Positions 1 through 9,742 of a stretch of DNA of 64,000 bases are shown in pieces. The translations under genes and the position numbers were made by a program. The notes beneath the pieces are model-generated. The model did not search any database, was not told where the DNA came from, and saw only the letters and a list, made by a program, of their open reading frames with translations. Location: contig JANXXL010000116.1 in the NCBI GenBank assembly GCA_025350625.1, forward strand, positions 1-64,000, written 5' to 3'. Position 1 is the stretch's first letter; each line of letters opens with the position of its first letter. Origin of the DNA: Bryobacterales bacterium (lineage in GTDB: Bacteria; Acidobacteriota; Terriglobia; Bryobacterales; Bryobacteraceae).

Positions 1-1
1 G

Positions 2-127
2 TTTCAAGACGGCAAGCCCGTCTACATGCTCCACCGCAGCGATATCGAGCGGCGCGATGCCACCCAGATCGCGCAGCTATTAACCCAAGCGTTCGACGAA
101 TTCTGCACGCCCGTTTCTCAGGGATAA
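2..127 (+). CDS. BrxA/BrxB-family bacilliredoxin, C-terminal fragment (5' end outside window)
   Basis: Frame from nt 2 reads FQDGKPVYMLHRSDIERRDATQIAQLLTQAFDEFCTPVSQG*, resembling the YphP/YqiW C-terminus. Confidence 0.75.
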   Translation, partial: FQDGKPVYMLHRSDIERRDATQIAQLLTQAFDEFCTPVSQG

Positions 128-149
128 CTTCCCGAGGGAGGTAGCCCCA

Positions 150-1568
150 GTGTTGCCGCTGGTATGCCGAGCGATGGTCTGGACCGCTGAAAAGCTGGTC
201 CCCGCCTCCTCTCGCGGCGAGTGGCGCGAAGAGCACTCCGGACAATTGTGGCAGTGGACTCTCGCAGCAGCAGCGGCCGGCACCGGCGATAGCCGCTTTG
301 CCCTGAGGGCCCACACCAAGCGCGCGGTTCGCGCTGCACTCAAAGCACGCTTTAGCCCCGAGCAATTGGGGAGCCCCGCCTTCTGCCTCTCCCTCGGAGC
401 TTCCATGATTCTGGTCCTGGCGCTCCTGAGCGGCGGATTCCGGGTCCTCCGCCACGTCGCGCCGGCTCTCTCTTATCGCGATCCGCAGCGAGTTGTGGTG
501 CTGGCCCAAGGCCCCCCCATCTTTGGAATCCGGCTCGGCTTCCGCGATCGCGATGCCGCTCTTTTCCGCAGCCGCTCGCATTCGCTCGAAGGCGTGGCCA
601 GTTACATGTGGAACACCACCGTATTCCGGTCCGCTCGTGGCTATCGCGAAATTCTCGCCGCCGAAACCGGTCCGCAATTCTTCGATGTGCTAGGCGTCGG
701 TCCTTCTCTCGGAACCCCGCTCGACGGGCCGGATTCCTTCCTCGCCAGCTACCAGTTTTGGAAGACGCAACTCGGCGGGAGCAGCGCCGCCATCGGACAG
801 CGTTTTGAAATTGGCGGACGCAGCCTGCGTCTAGCCGGTGTGATGCCGCGCAGTTTTTCGTTCCTCTCTGCGCCCATCGCGGTGTGGTTCGGCCCCTCCC
901 CGGAAACGCCGGTGTCGCCACGCCGCTGGTGGCTCGCGCTGCGCGGCGCAGTAGCGCGGCTCCGTCCGGGCGTCTCCCAAGCCGATGCCGAAAAAGAACT
1001 CCGCCAGCTTATGGTGCAGGCGCGCAGTGCCCGCCCCAATTTCACAGTCCGCGCGACGCCCATCGCCGACCTGGTGTACCGCCCGGCTTGGTCCTACGCC
1101 TTCGATCTCCTCTTGAGCACATCCCTAATCCTGCTGTGGGCCGGTTTTAACATCTTCCGCGACCGCTCGCGCGGCGCATCCTGGCAGATGACCCGCCGCT
1201 TCTGGGGCTTCTTCGTCGTGAAAACCATGCTCCCTCTGATCGCGCTATTCGTGCTGGTGTTCGAGTTCGGAGGTGTCACCCAGCTAGGCGTCACCGGCGG
1301 AGTCCGCCCCGGCACCGGACCTCTCGGAGCATGGTTCTTCTATTCCGGCATCGCCGTGATCTTTATCTGGGCCTGGCGCGACCAGCCCGGACGCTGCCGG
1401 GTTTGCCTCCGCCAGATGCGCCAGCCCCTGCGCATCGGCGTTCCCGGTCAGATTCTGCTCGAAACCGCCGGCCAGGAAGTAATGTGCCCGCAAGGCCACG
1501 GCTCCGTCTACACCACGGATTCGGTTCTCGGCGCGGAAATGTCGGACCGCTGGATGGGATTCCCCTAG
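150..1568 (+). CDS. MacB-like periplasmic-domain (ADOP permease-related) protein with a C-terminal Cys-rich segment
   Basis: 472 aa ORF; MacB_PCD-like segment (FFDVLGVGPSLGTPL...IGGRSLRLAGVMP); ends in CRVC...CPQGHG. Confidence 0.65.
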   Translation: MLPLVCRAMVWTAEKLVPASSRGEWREEHSGQLWQWTLAAAAAGTGDSRFALRAHTKRAVRAALKARFSPEQLGSPAFCLSLGASMILVLALLSGGFRVLRHVAPALSYRDPQRVVVLAQGPPIFGIRLGFRDRDAALFRSRSHSLEGVASYMWNTTVFRSARGYREILAAETGPQFFDVLGVGPSLGTPLDGPDSFLASYQFWKTQLGGSSAAIGQRFEIGGRSLRLAGVMPRSFSFLSAPIAVWFGPSPETPVSPRRWWLALRGAVARLRPGVSQADAEKELRQLMVQARSARPNFTVRATPIADLVYRPAWSYAFDLLLSTSLILLWAGFNIFRDRSRGASWQMTRRFWGFFVVKTMLPLIALFVLVFEFGGVTQLGVTGGVRPGTGPLGAWFFYSGIAVIFIWAWRDQPGRCRVCLRQMRQPLRIGVPGQILLETAGQEVMCPQGHGSVYTTDSVLGAEMSDRWMGFP

Positions 1569-1573
1569 CACCC

Positions 1574-2239
1574 TCACCACCCGGCCTTTTCCATCCGCGC
1601 CAAAATGATCGCGCTGTAGTCGTCCATCCGCGCCGGCCGCCATCTGCGTGGAGCAGGCAGAATCGCCGCCAGTCTCGCCGCTTGCTCGCGATCCAACCGC
1701 GACGCCGCCACATGGTAGTGATACTTCGCGCCCTCCTCGATTCCGTACACCCCCGCCGGACCCCACTCCACCACGTTCAGGTACAACTCCAACTCCCGCC
1801 GCTCACCCAGAATCGAATCCGCCATCGGCGCCAGCGTATACTCGAACGCTTTCCGCAGCGGATTGCGATGCTTGGTGAAAAAAAGGTTCTTCACCAGTTG
1901 CTGCGTGATGGTCGAAGCCCCGCGCATCAATTCGCCCTTCTCCTGACTCTCCTGCGCGACTTTCTCCGTCTCGTCCCAATCGATCCCATGGTGCCGATAA
2001 AAGCGCCCGTCTTCAGCCGAGATCACCGCATGCAAAACCTCCGGCGAAATCTTCGCCAACGGCACGAAAGTGTACCGTTTGCGGTAAGGAGTATGCCGAA
2101 TCCAAGATTCGATGCGCCGCTGCATTTGCACACCAGTCGTCGGCGGGTTCACCGATCGCAGCGCATAGAGCGATGCCGCCCAAAACAAGTACACCGCCGC
2201 GAGCATGCAGAACGCAAATATAAGGATTCGCCGAAACAC
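1574..2239 (-). CDS. mtgA: Monofunctional biosynthetic peptidoglycan transglycosylase
   Basis: 221 aa; EDGRFYRHHGIDW and RGASTITQQLVKNLFF glycosyltransferase-51 motifs, N-terminal TM. Confidence 0.93.
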   Translation of the reverse strand: MFRRILIFAFCMLAAVYLFWAASLYALRSVNPPTTGVQMQRRIESWIRHTPYRKRYTFVPLAKISPEVLHAVISAEDGRFYRHHGIDWDETEKVAQESQEKGELMRGASTITQQLVKNLFFTKHRNPLRKAFEYTLAPMADSILGERRELELYLNVVEWGPAGVYGIEEGAKYHYHVAASRLDREQAARLAAILPAPRRWRPARMDDYSAIILARMEKAGW

Positions 2240-2270
2240 TTCTCTTTAGTTTCCCGCTACACTGAAGCGA

Positions 2271-2753
2271 ATGTCCAAACAATACCCCAACCCGCCCGCC
2301 GTGGCGATCGATCCAAATAAGAAATACACCGTCACGTTCACCACTTCGCGCGGTCAAATCGTATGCGAATTGTTCGCGAAGGAAGCCCCCAAGACGGTCA
2401 ACAATTTCGTCTTTCTGGCGCGTGAAAAGTTCTACGACGGCACCATCTTCCATCGCGTCCTCGACAATTTCATGATTCAAGGTGGCGATCCCACCGGCAC
2501 CGGCCGTGGCGGCCCCGGCTATCGTTTTGAAGACGAATTCAAGGGCAACCCGCACAAGCACCAGGTCGGCTCACTCTCGATGGCCAATGCCGGACCCGGC
2601 ACCAACGGAAGCCAGTTCTTCATCACTCACATCGTCACCGATTGGCTCGACGGCAAGCATACCGTCTTCGGCAAGGTGCTCAAGGGGCAGGACGTCGTCA
2701 ATGCCACCAAGCAAGGCGACACGCTCACCAGCGTCACCATAGCCGAGGAGTAG
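2271..2753 (+). CDS. Peptidyl-prolyl cis-trans isomerase (cyclophilin)
   Basis: 160 aa; [33 protein letters not shown]. Confidence 0.95.
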   Translation: MSKQYPNPPAVAIDPNKKYTVTFTTSRGQIVCELFAKEAPKTVNNFVFLAREKFYDGTIFHRVLDNFMIQGGDPTGTGRGGPGYRFEDEFKGNPHKHQVGSLSMANAGPGTNGSQFFITHIVTDWLDGKHTVFGKVLKGQDVVNATKQGDTLTSVTIAEE

Positions 2754-2758
2754 CTCCT

Positions 2759-3619
2759 ATGGCGCGCACCATCTTAGTAACTGGAGCCACCGGCACTGTT
2801 GGCTCTGAAGTCCTGCGCCTGCTCACCGGACGCGAAGGCATTCAGGTCCGCGCCGCCGTCCGCGATCAGGCTAAAGGCGCAGCGCTGGCCGCGCCCAATG
2901 TCGAACCCGTCTGGTTCGATTACAACAAGCCTGAGAGTCTCTCGCCGGCATGCCGTGGCGCCGATTCCCTCTTTCTAGTCGCGCCCATGACGCCGGACGG
3001 CGTGCCCCAAGCGCTAGCCCTGTTACTTGCAGCCCAGGAGGCGGGCGTAAAACATGTCGTGAAGCTCTCCGTCACCAACGGCGTTCGCGATATAACCATC
3101 GGCCAATGGCACGCCGCCATTGATGACGCGCTCAAAAAATCCACCCTCGCGTGGACCATCCTTCATCCCGGCGGTTTCATGCAGAACTTCGTCGAAGGCT
3201 CCGCTCCTCAGCCCGATGGAGGCATCTACTTGCCTGTCGGCAGCGCCAAGGCCGTTTTCATCGATACGCGGGACATCGCCGCCGTAGCCGCCAAAGCGCT
3301 CACCGACCCCGGTCATAGGGCCAAGGAATACGAGCTGGCCGGACCCGAAGCCCTCTCCCACTCGGAAGTAGCCGCCATCATGAGCGAAGCTTCCGGCCGC
3401 CAGATTCATTTTGTGGATGTTCCCGAATCCGCCGCGCGCCAAGCCATGCTCGGCCAGCACATGCCCGATTGGCTAGTCGATCTCATCCTGGAACTCTGCG
3501 CCTGGAGCAAGGCTGGCGGTGCGAGCGAGATGAACAGCACAGTAGCGGACATCCTAGGCCGCCCCGCCCACACCTTCCGCGAATTCGCCCGCGATTACGC
3601 GGACCACTGGAAAGTGTGA
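2759..3619 (+). CDS. NmrA-like / SDR-family NAD(P)-binding protein
   Basis: MARTILVTGATGTVGSEVLRLL Rossmann motif; internal ATG of ORF 2642..3619. Confidence 0.88.
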   Translation: MARTILVTGATGTVGSEVLRLLTGREGIQVRAAVRDQAKGAALAAPNVEPVWFDYNKPESLSPACRGADSLFLVAPMTPDGVPQALALLLAAQEAGVKHVVKLSVTNGVRDITIGQWHAAIDDALKKSTLAWTILHPGGFMQNFVEGSAPQPDGGIYLPVGSAKAVFIDTRDIAAVAAKALTDPGHRAKEYELAGPEALSHSEVAAIMSEASGRQIHFVDVPESAARQAMLGQHMPDWLVDLILELCAWSKAGGASEMNSTVADILGRPAHTFREFARDYADHWKV

Positions 3620-3622
3620 CGC

Positions 3623-4531
3623 TCAGTGCCGTTTCCCGTACATCATCTCCCCCGCGGTCACCGCCAACGCCAAACGATTTTGCGGTAGCGGCAGCGGGCA
3701 CGTCGCGAAATCCGTGAACACACACGGCGGGTTCTCCGCTTTATTAAAGTCGAGCTCCACCATCCCGCTCTGCTTCACGCCGTTCTTAGGCATCGCCGCA
3801 TAGAGAAACCGCGATGCCCCGTAAGTAGTCTTACCGCTGGTCTGATCCCGCATGACGAACGATAGCTCGTTATCTTCCACCACCGGCTCCAGGCGATACT
3901 CTTTCCCGCCGCGCTCGAAGCTGACGTATCCCGGACTCTCGTCCTGCTCCTTAACCCCCGCCGCCGTATCGAAAGTCACCTTATGCGGCTTGTCCCACGG
4001 GACGAACTTCGCCTGCACGCGCCACGAAGGGTCTATCGGATACCACTTCATCCCTGTAAACTCCCGCCGCGCGGAGCTGTCATTGTCCTTGATCCTTACA
4101 CCGAACTTGTCCTCGCGCTGGATGATGAAAAACTTGACGCGCCCCACCGCCAGCCTATCGTAATTGGCATCGATATCCGGCTTGAGTGCAGTTTCCTTCG
4201 CGGGTACGCCGTTCATCGTCACCGCCACTCCCCTCTCAGGCCGGAACCGAACCTTCCCGGCCTTGAGCGTCAGCGTTCCCACTTTATCCGGAGCGGTCTT
4301 CGGCAGCCGCACCTCAAAGTTCGGATTCGAGCCCACCCGGTTGTCGCCTTCCTTCAGCCAGGTTAGACCCACCACCGTAAGCCATCCATCGTCGGCCTTC
4401 AACTTCGTCTCGCGCTCGGCCCGCCACTCGCTCACCATCCGCTGATAATTCGGAACAGGCTTATCCGCCGCAATCCCGGCCACAGCCATGAATCCGCCGA
4501 TCAACCAAACGCCGATCAACCTGGTGAGCAT
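3623..4531 (-). CDS. DUF1684-family protein
   Basis: 302 aa; WLTVVGLTWLKEGDNRVGS...; signal peptide. Confidence 0.8.
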   Translation of the reverse strand: MLTRLIGVWLIGGFMAVAGIAADKPVPNYQRMVSEWRAERETKLKADDGWLTVVGLTWLKEGDNRVGSNPNFEVRLPKTAPDKVGTLTLKAGKVRFRPERGVAVTMNGVPAKETALKPDIDANYDRLAVGRVKFFIIQREDKFGVRIKDNDSSARREFTGMKWYPIDPSWRVQAKFVPWDKPHKVTFDTAAGVKEQDESPGYVSFERGGKEYRLEPVVEDNELSFVMRDQTSGKTTYGASRFLYAAMPKNGVKQSGMVELDFNKAENPPCVFTDFATCPLPLPQNRLALAVTAGEMMYGKRH

Positions 4532-4582
4532 CGCAACCTCTCCCGCCGAAATTGTAACAGACCTTCGCCGCCCTCGCGTAAC

Positions 4583-4614
4583 TTCGATAGCTTCAATCGA
4601 ACCTTATCTATAAT
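4583..4614 (+). promoter_or_regulatory. Candidate promoter/operator of the metal-uptake cluster
   Basis: Perfect TATAAT at 4609-4614; inverted repeat TTCGAT-N7-ATCGAA at 4583-4601 where the -35 region would lie. Confidence 0.35.
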
Positions 4615-4671
4615 GAAATCGTACAGTTACCGGTACCACGCCGGGGCACAGCCTGCCCCACGGAGCATATC

Positions 4672-5916
4672 ATGATGAAACGGCTGAGCATTCTCACGCT
4701 GGCGGTGGCCATCGCGGGCCTCTCCCCGTCCGCCCTGCGAGCTCAAGACAGCTCCGAGATCCTGAATCGCATGAAAGCGATGGAGGATCGCATTCGCGCT
4801 CTCGAGGCCGAGGTCCAGTCGTTGAAAGGCGCACAAGCCGCGGTTCCAGCACCGCCCTCCGTACAAGCAGCAGCGCCGGTCGCGCCCGCCGAACCCCCCT
4901 CCGCGCCAAGCCAGGTAAATCTGGGTGGCGCAGGCGGAGCCGCATCCAAAGTTCTCAACCCCGACATCGCAGTCATCGGCGATTTCCTCGGAGCAGCCGG
5001 TAATCCCGCCGGTCGGCCCACTCCCGCGCTCGAAATGCACGAGAGCGAGTTAGCTCTCCAAGCCATTCTCGACCCCTACGCCCGCGCCGACTTCTTCATA
5101 AGTTTCGGGGAACAAGGCGTTAATCTCGAGGAAGGCTTCATCACTTTCCCCGCAGTACCCGGAGGCTTCCAGTTGCGCGTCGGAAAGATGAGGGCCGCGT
5201 TTGGTAAAGTGAACACCTTGCACAATCACGTACTCCCCTGGACCGACCGCCCCCTGGTCACCCGCAACCTGGTAGGCGGCGAAGACGGCATCAACGACGC
5301 CGGATTCGCCTTGAGCCGCCTTATCCCCGCGCCCAAAGGGCTCTTCCTCGAAGGCACCGCGCAGATTTTCCGCGGCGATTCCGACGATCTCTTCCACTCC
5401 TACCACCGCAGCGACGTCTCGACCGTCGAGCACCTGCGCGCTTACCGCGATATCACCGAATCCACCAATATCGATCTCGGCGCGTCTTATTCGCGCGGCC
5501 ACTCGACGCTCGGCCCCGAGGTGATCGATCAGCTCTATGGCGTCGATGCCACCGTGCGCTGGAAACCCTTGCGCCGCGCCATCTATCACTCTTTTGTGAG
5601 CCGCAGCGAATTCATCTGGAGCCGCATCGGACTCCCCACCGGCGTCACCACCCCCTTCGGTTATTACGTTTCAGGCGATTATCAATTCGCGCGCCGCTGG
5701 TTCGCCGGAGCCCGCTTCGATCGCTCCGACCGCCTGGTCAATCCGGCGCTCGAGCGCGACACCGGCGGCTCACTGGTTCTCACCTATTGGCCCAGCGAGT
5801 TCAGCCAGATCCGCGCCCAGCTTCGTCGCACGGCTTATGGCGACAATTTAACCGCCAACGAAATCCTGTTTCAATTCCAATTCTCCATCGGCGCCCACGG
5901 CGCCCACCCGTTCTAG
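4672..5916 (+). CDS. Putative outer-membrane beta-barrel protein with N-terminal coiled coil, linked to metal-uptake genes
   Basis: 414 aa; signal peptide, MKAMEDRIRALEAEVQSL coiled coil, barrel-like C-terminus ending in F; followed directly by the SBP gene. Confidence 0.7.
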   Translation: MMKRLSILTLAVAIAGLSPSALRAQDSSEILNRMKAMEDRIRALEAEVQSLKGAQAAVPAPPSVQAAAPVAPAEPPSAPSQVNLGGAGGAASKVLNPDIAVIGDFLGAAGNPAGRPTPALEMHESELALQAILDPYARADFFISFGEQGVNLEEGFITFPAVPGGFQLRVGKMRAAFGKVNTLHNHVLPWTDRPLVTRNLVGGEDGINDAGFALSRLIPAPKGLFLEGTAQIFRGDSDDLFHSYHRSDVSTVEHLRAYRDITESTNIDLGASYSRGHSTLGPEVIDQLYGVDATVRWKPLRRAIYHSFVSRSEFIWSRIGLPTGVTTPFGYYVSGDYQFARRWFAGARFDRSDRLVNPALERDTGGSLVLTYWPSEFSQIRAQLRRTAYGDNLTANEILFQFQFSIGAHGAHPF

Positions 5917-5934
5917 TTTGAAAGGTACCTATTC

Positions 5935-6867
5935 ATGACCACGTCGCACACGATAAAATTCTTAACCGCCGCCGCTCTGCTGATTGCGGCCGCCGGCGCC
6001 AGCCAAGCTGCGGGAAAACTCAACGTCATCACCAGCACCGAAGACCTGGCCTCCATCGCCAACGAGGTCGGAGGAGATCGCATCACCGCCGAAGCCATCG
6101 CCAAGGGTTACCAGGACCCCCACTTCGTCGAGCCCAAGCCCAGCTTCCTTCTAAAGCTCCAGAAAGCGGATGTGCTGGCGGTTGTCGGTTTGCAGCTTGA
6201 AATCGGCTGGCTGCCGCCGCTGATTACCCAGAGCCGCAATTCCAGAATCCAGGAGGGCAATCCCGGCTACCTCGATATGTCCCAATTCTGCGAGGTTCTC
6301 GAGATCCCTACCACCCAGGTAACCCGCGCCATGGGCGACGTCCACCCCTTGGGGAACCCCCACTATTGGCTTAATCCGGAGAACGGACGCCGCATGGCGA
6401 AAGCCTTCGAGACCAAGTTTGGCGAGCTTCGCCCCGCCGACAAAGCCTATTTCGCCCAGCGGGTCGCCGACTTTGACAAACGCCTTACCGAGGCCGAGAA
6501 ACGCTGGAACGATCAAATGGCTCCCTACCGCGGCCGCAAAGTCATCACCTACCACCGCTCCTGGCCGAACTTTTGCGAACGCTTCGGCTTAGTGGTAGTC
6601 GATTACGTCGAGCCTAAGCCGGGAATCCCTCCCACTCCCGTGCACACCCTCGAAGTGATCAACACCATGAAACGCGATAATATCAAACTGATTTTGGTGG
6701 AGCCGTACTTCGACCTGCGTACCCCCAACTCCATAGCGCAGGGAAGCGGCGGAACAGTCGCTGTGCTGATGCCTTCGGTAGGCGGCGCCAAAGAGATCAC
6801 GGATTACTTCAAGTTGTTCGATTATGATATTAACGTGCTGACCAGCGCCTTTGCGAAGACCAAATAA
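5935..6867 (+). CDS. Metal (zinc/manganese-type) ABC transporter substrate-binding protein, ZnuA/cluster A-I family
   Basis: 310 aa; LNVITSTEDLASIANEVGGD..., DPHFVEPKPS, NPHYWLNPENG. Confidence 0.88.
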   Translation: MTTSHTIKFLTAAALLIAAAGASQAAGKLNVITSTEDLASIANEVGGDRITAEAIAKGYQDPHFVEPKPSFLLKLQKADVLAVVGLQLEIGWLPPLITQSRNSRIQEGNPGYLDMSQFCEVLEIPTTQVTRAMGDVHPLGNPHYWLNPENGRRMAKAFETKFGELRPADKAYFAQRVADFDKRLTEAEKRWNDQMAPYRGRKVITYHRSWPNFCERFGLVVVDYVEPKPGIPPTPVHTLEVINTMKRDNIKLILVEPYFDLRTPNSIAQGSGGTVAVLMPSVGGAKEITDYFKLFDYDINVLTSAFAKTK

Positions 6868-6873
6868 CGCCTC

Positions 6874-7761
6874 ATGGACACCCTTACTTTTCTCCTGGCG
6901 CCTTTCATCGCCAGCCTGATATTGACCGGTATTCACGCCTATCTGGGTGTCCACGTAGTCGAACGCGGCGTCGTATTCGTGGATCTTGCGCTGGCCCAAA
7001 TCGCCGCACTGGGCACCACTGTGGCGGTCCTCTATGGTTTCGATCCGCACGGGCGCGGATCCTATTGGACCAGTCTCGCCTTCACGTTCCTGGGCGCAGC
7101 CATCTTCTCCATTATCAAGGCGCACAAAGCGCGCATCCCTCAGGAAGCCATCATCGGTATCAGCTATGCCGTGGCCTCCGCCGCCGCCATTCTGGCGATG
7201 AGCAAGTCCATCGCACAGACCGAACATTTGAAGGAAATGCTGGTCGGCAACATCCTCACCGTATCCTGGGCAGAGGTCCGCGTCACCGCCATGATTTACG
7301 GATTAATCGGCCTCTTCCACTACATCTTCCGCAAAAAGTTTCTACTGATCTCAATGGACCCGCGCCGAGCGGAAGCGGAGGGAGTCTCGGTCCGCTTCTG
7401 GGATTTTCTCTTCTACGCGTCGTTTGGACTGGTAGTCACGTCGTCGGTTGCTATCGCCGGCGTATTGCTGGTTTTCTGCTACCTGATAGTTCCCTCCGTC
7501 GCCGCCATGCTCTACGCCGAACGAATCGGCCCCCGTCTCGCGATCGGCTGGATCATGGGGACGCTGGTCTCGGGAATCGGCGTGTACCTCTCGCTCAAGA
7601 TCGATCTGCCGACGGGAGCCACGATTGTCTGTACCTTCGGCATCGCCTTAATCTTGATGGCAATATTCCGCGGCGTCGTCCGGCGGAGTTTAACTTCCGT
7701 CTACGGCCCAGCGCACGCAGCTACCGAGCCTGCCATTGAGAACGTGGGAAGAGCGAAATAA
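6874..7761 (+). CDS. Metal ABC transporter permease (ZnuB/ABC-3 family)
   Basis: 295 aa multi-TM; HAYLGVHVVERGVVFVDLALAQIAALG. Confidence 0.9.
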   Translation: MDTLTFLLAPFIASLILTGIHAYLGVHVVERGVVFVDLALAQIAALGTTVAVLYGFDPHGRGSYWTSLAFTFLGAAIFSIIKAHKARIPQEAIIGISYAVASAAAILAMSKSIAQTEHLKEMLVGNILTVSWAEVRVTAMIYGLIGLFHYIFRKKFLLISMDPRRAEAEGVSVRFWDFLFYASFGLVVTSSVAIAGVLLVFCYLIVPSVAAMLYAERIGPRLAIGWIMGTLVSGIGVYLSLKIDLPTGATIVCTFGIALILMAIFRGVVRRSLTSVYGPAHAATEPAIENVGRAK

Positions 7762-7769
7762 CCGTCCGG

Positions 7770-8534
7770 TCAGCGCGCGACCACGCCTTTTTTAACCAAC
7801 TGCTCGGTGAGCGCCGGATCCTGATTATTTTCCTCGCACACATATTCCTGCAGCCGCGTTCCCGGTCGCAACATGAGCTTGCTTTCGACCGACCAAGGCT
7901 TGGTGAGCGCCTTCGGATCTTCGACCTTCGCTTCGTACTTGATGGTGTTGTAATCCACCCTGGTGAAGCGTTCGGTAACGTGCATCGCATCCGTGTGTAT
8001 GCTCAAGCCCGTGAGTATTTCCTTGAACCCCGTTACATCCACCACTAAAGTGTCGCCCTCCCAATGCCCGGCGGCGTCGCCGAGGTAGCTAGGGTCGAGA
8101 TCGTCAGGATGCTTCGCATTCAGCGGAATCAGCCGGAAAACGTGGCGCGATTCGATCAGAATCACGATCAGTTGCGGAGTCTGCACAAACTGCCACGGAT
8201 ACAGAGAGCCTTCCGTTCCCCCCAAGTCCAATTGTGGAATGCAGCGCGTAAGCGGGCTATCGGCCGCGTGCTGTTTGTACGACTCCATCACCTTAGCGGC
8301 CGCCCAGGGTTGATAGGAAGGACGCTCCGCAAGCCGCGCCGTGTTCTTCCCCGGCTCCGCCACCCCGATTCCTTGATTGGCTTCCTCCCAAGTCCCCACC
8401 TTGTCGCTGCCCGGCTGCCATACGCCCGTCAAATCCGGCTTTCCATCGGCCGTGCGCGGTACAGCCTTCGTCTGCGCGCCTGCGTTGACCGCCATAAAAG
8501 CGGCCGCGCTCAATATGAGGATGTGCCTGGTCAC
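7770..8534 (-). CDS. Secreted protein of unknown function (TADGKPDLTGVW family)
   Basis: Likely GTG start (VTRHILILSAAAFMAVNAGAQ signal peptide); paralogous to 31710..32510. Confidence 0.7.
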   Translation of the reverse strand: MTRHILILSAAAFMAVNAGAQTKAVPRTADGKPDLTGVWQPGSDKVGTWEEANQGIGVAEPGKNTARLAERPSYQPWAAAKVMESYKQHAADSPLTRCIPQLDLGGTEGSLYPWQFVQTPQLIVILIESRHVFRLIPLNAKHPDDLDPSYLGDAAGHWEGDTLVVDVTGFKEILTGLSIHTDAMHVTERFTRVDYNTIKYEAKVEDPKALTKPWSVESKLMLRPGTRLQEYVCEENNQDPALTEQLVKKGVVAR

Positions 8535-8553
8535 GCCTGCCGCTCCCATACCG

Positions 8554-9021
8554 TCAAGGCCCCGCCACCGGAGGCGTACTGCCGCCGTCGCCATTTCCTG
8601 CCGGCGGTCCCGATTGCAGCTTCTTACCGGTTTTCGCGAAGGTTACCTCGCGCGAGTGCGCCCAGTTTGACCCGTCCCGCGCGCGCCACCCGAACACCGT
8701 CACGGTATCGCCCGGCCGCATGGTTTCGTCGCGCTTCCAGCCAATCCGGTTGAGCACGGTCGGAGGATAGCCCTCGAATTTCCAGTTCGCCACCTCGCCG
8801 TTCTGCCCCTTAACATCGATGAAGAAATAAAAGTGCGGATTCGTCCACTGCACATTTGTGACGACTCCGGTGAGCGTGACCGGCTTGTTGCCATCGTATT
8901 CCGCTCCGAAAGAATGGTGTGCCAGCGCGGGTATCGCAGCGAGCAAGAGGCTCGCGAATGCGAGGCTCACTTTCAATTCCGTGCCCCATCGTTTCATGTC
9001 ATCTCCTTGTTGCTCGCCCAA
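8554..9021 (-). CDS. DUF6152-like secreted protein
   Basis: 155 aa; AHHSFGAEYDGNKPVTLTGVVTNVQWTNPHFYFFIDV. Confidence 0.75.
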   Translation of the reverse strand: MGEQQGDDMKRWGTELKVSLAFASLLLAAIPALAHHSFGAEYDGNKPVTLTGVVTNVQWTNPHFYFFIDVKGQNGEVANWKFEGYPPTVLNRIGWKRDETMRPGDTVTVFGWRARDGSNWAHSREVTFAKTGKKLQSGPPAGNGDGGSTPPVAGP

Positions 9022-9265
9022 TTCACCCTGCCAAACCCACCCGCTGTCCAGTTTATAACAGGTTGCATCAAGCGGCCGATTCTCGACTGCAACATACCGC
9101 CCCCCCGGCTATAATGTCACAATATTGTTCGGGGGCCCGTCGCACGAAGCAGGCATTGCGAGTCTGAGGCTAGCGACGCGGGAATCCGGAAATGATAACC
9201 AATTCCAGCTGCCGTTTTGTAATTGGCGCGAATTCGATTTAGAAAAAAATAGCAGGAGACAGAAG

Positions 9266-9712
9266 GTGTTCCAAACAGAAATCCGAGAACCCTCTCTTGG
9301 CGCCTTCGTAGGGCAACAAATGGGACTGTTGGTCGGATCGCTACTATGGTGCCTTTTGACCGTATCGCTGCCAATCTGGTTTAGTGACGTAACACGTCCG
9401 GTGGGGCGAATACTGGAATCGTTAAGCATTATTTTCTTGGCTGGGGTGCCGTTCTTCTTTTTGGGTCGTTTTGTTCAATACCGATTCCCTGGCCTCGCCC
9501 TTTCCGGAAGGTGGGTTTGGGTTTTGCCTGCCCTCGGATTCATGGCGGTACTGATATCATCTCTAACTGCCGGTCATTCCGCATTCTCCGATCTCTTCTC
9601 CCCACCTGGTGAAGGTGAAGCTTGGTGGGGTGTATTAATCTTCACCTACCCGACACTCGGCTCCATCGGTTATTCGCTCGGACTGCGTTTGAACGCACAC
9701 GACTCGCAGTAA
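9266..9712 (+). CDS. Small integral membrane protein, unknown
   Basis: GTG start after AGGAG; about 4 hydrophobic segments; ORF 9125..9712 extends upstream. Confidence 0.5.
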   Translation: MFQTEIREPSLGAFVGQQMGLLVGSLLWCLLTVSLPIWFSDVTRPVGRILESLSIIFLAGVPFFFLGRFVQYRFPGLALSGRWVWVLPALGFMAVLISSLTAGHSAFSDLFSPPGEGEAWWGVLIFTYPTLGSIGYSLGLRLNAHDSQ

Positions 9713-9742
9713 CGCGCGCCTAGCCTGGGCCACCCATAAACA

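Noticed and set aside
1331-2320. 329-aa plus ORF
   Set aside because: Antisense to mtgA, which has clear GT51 motifs.
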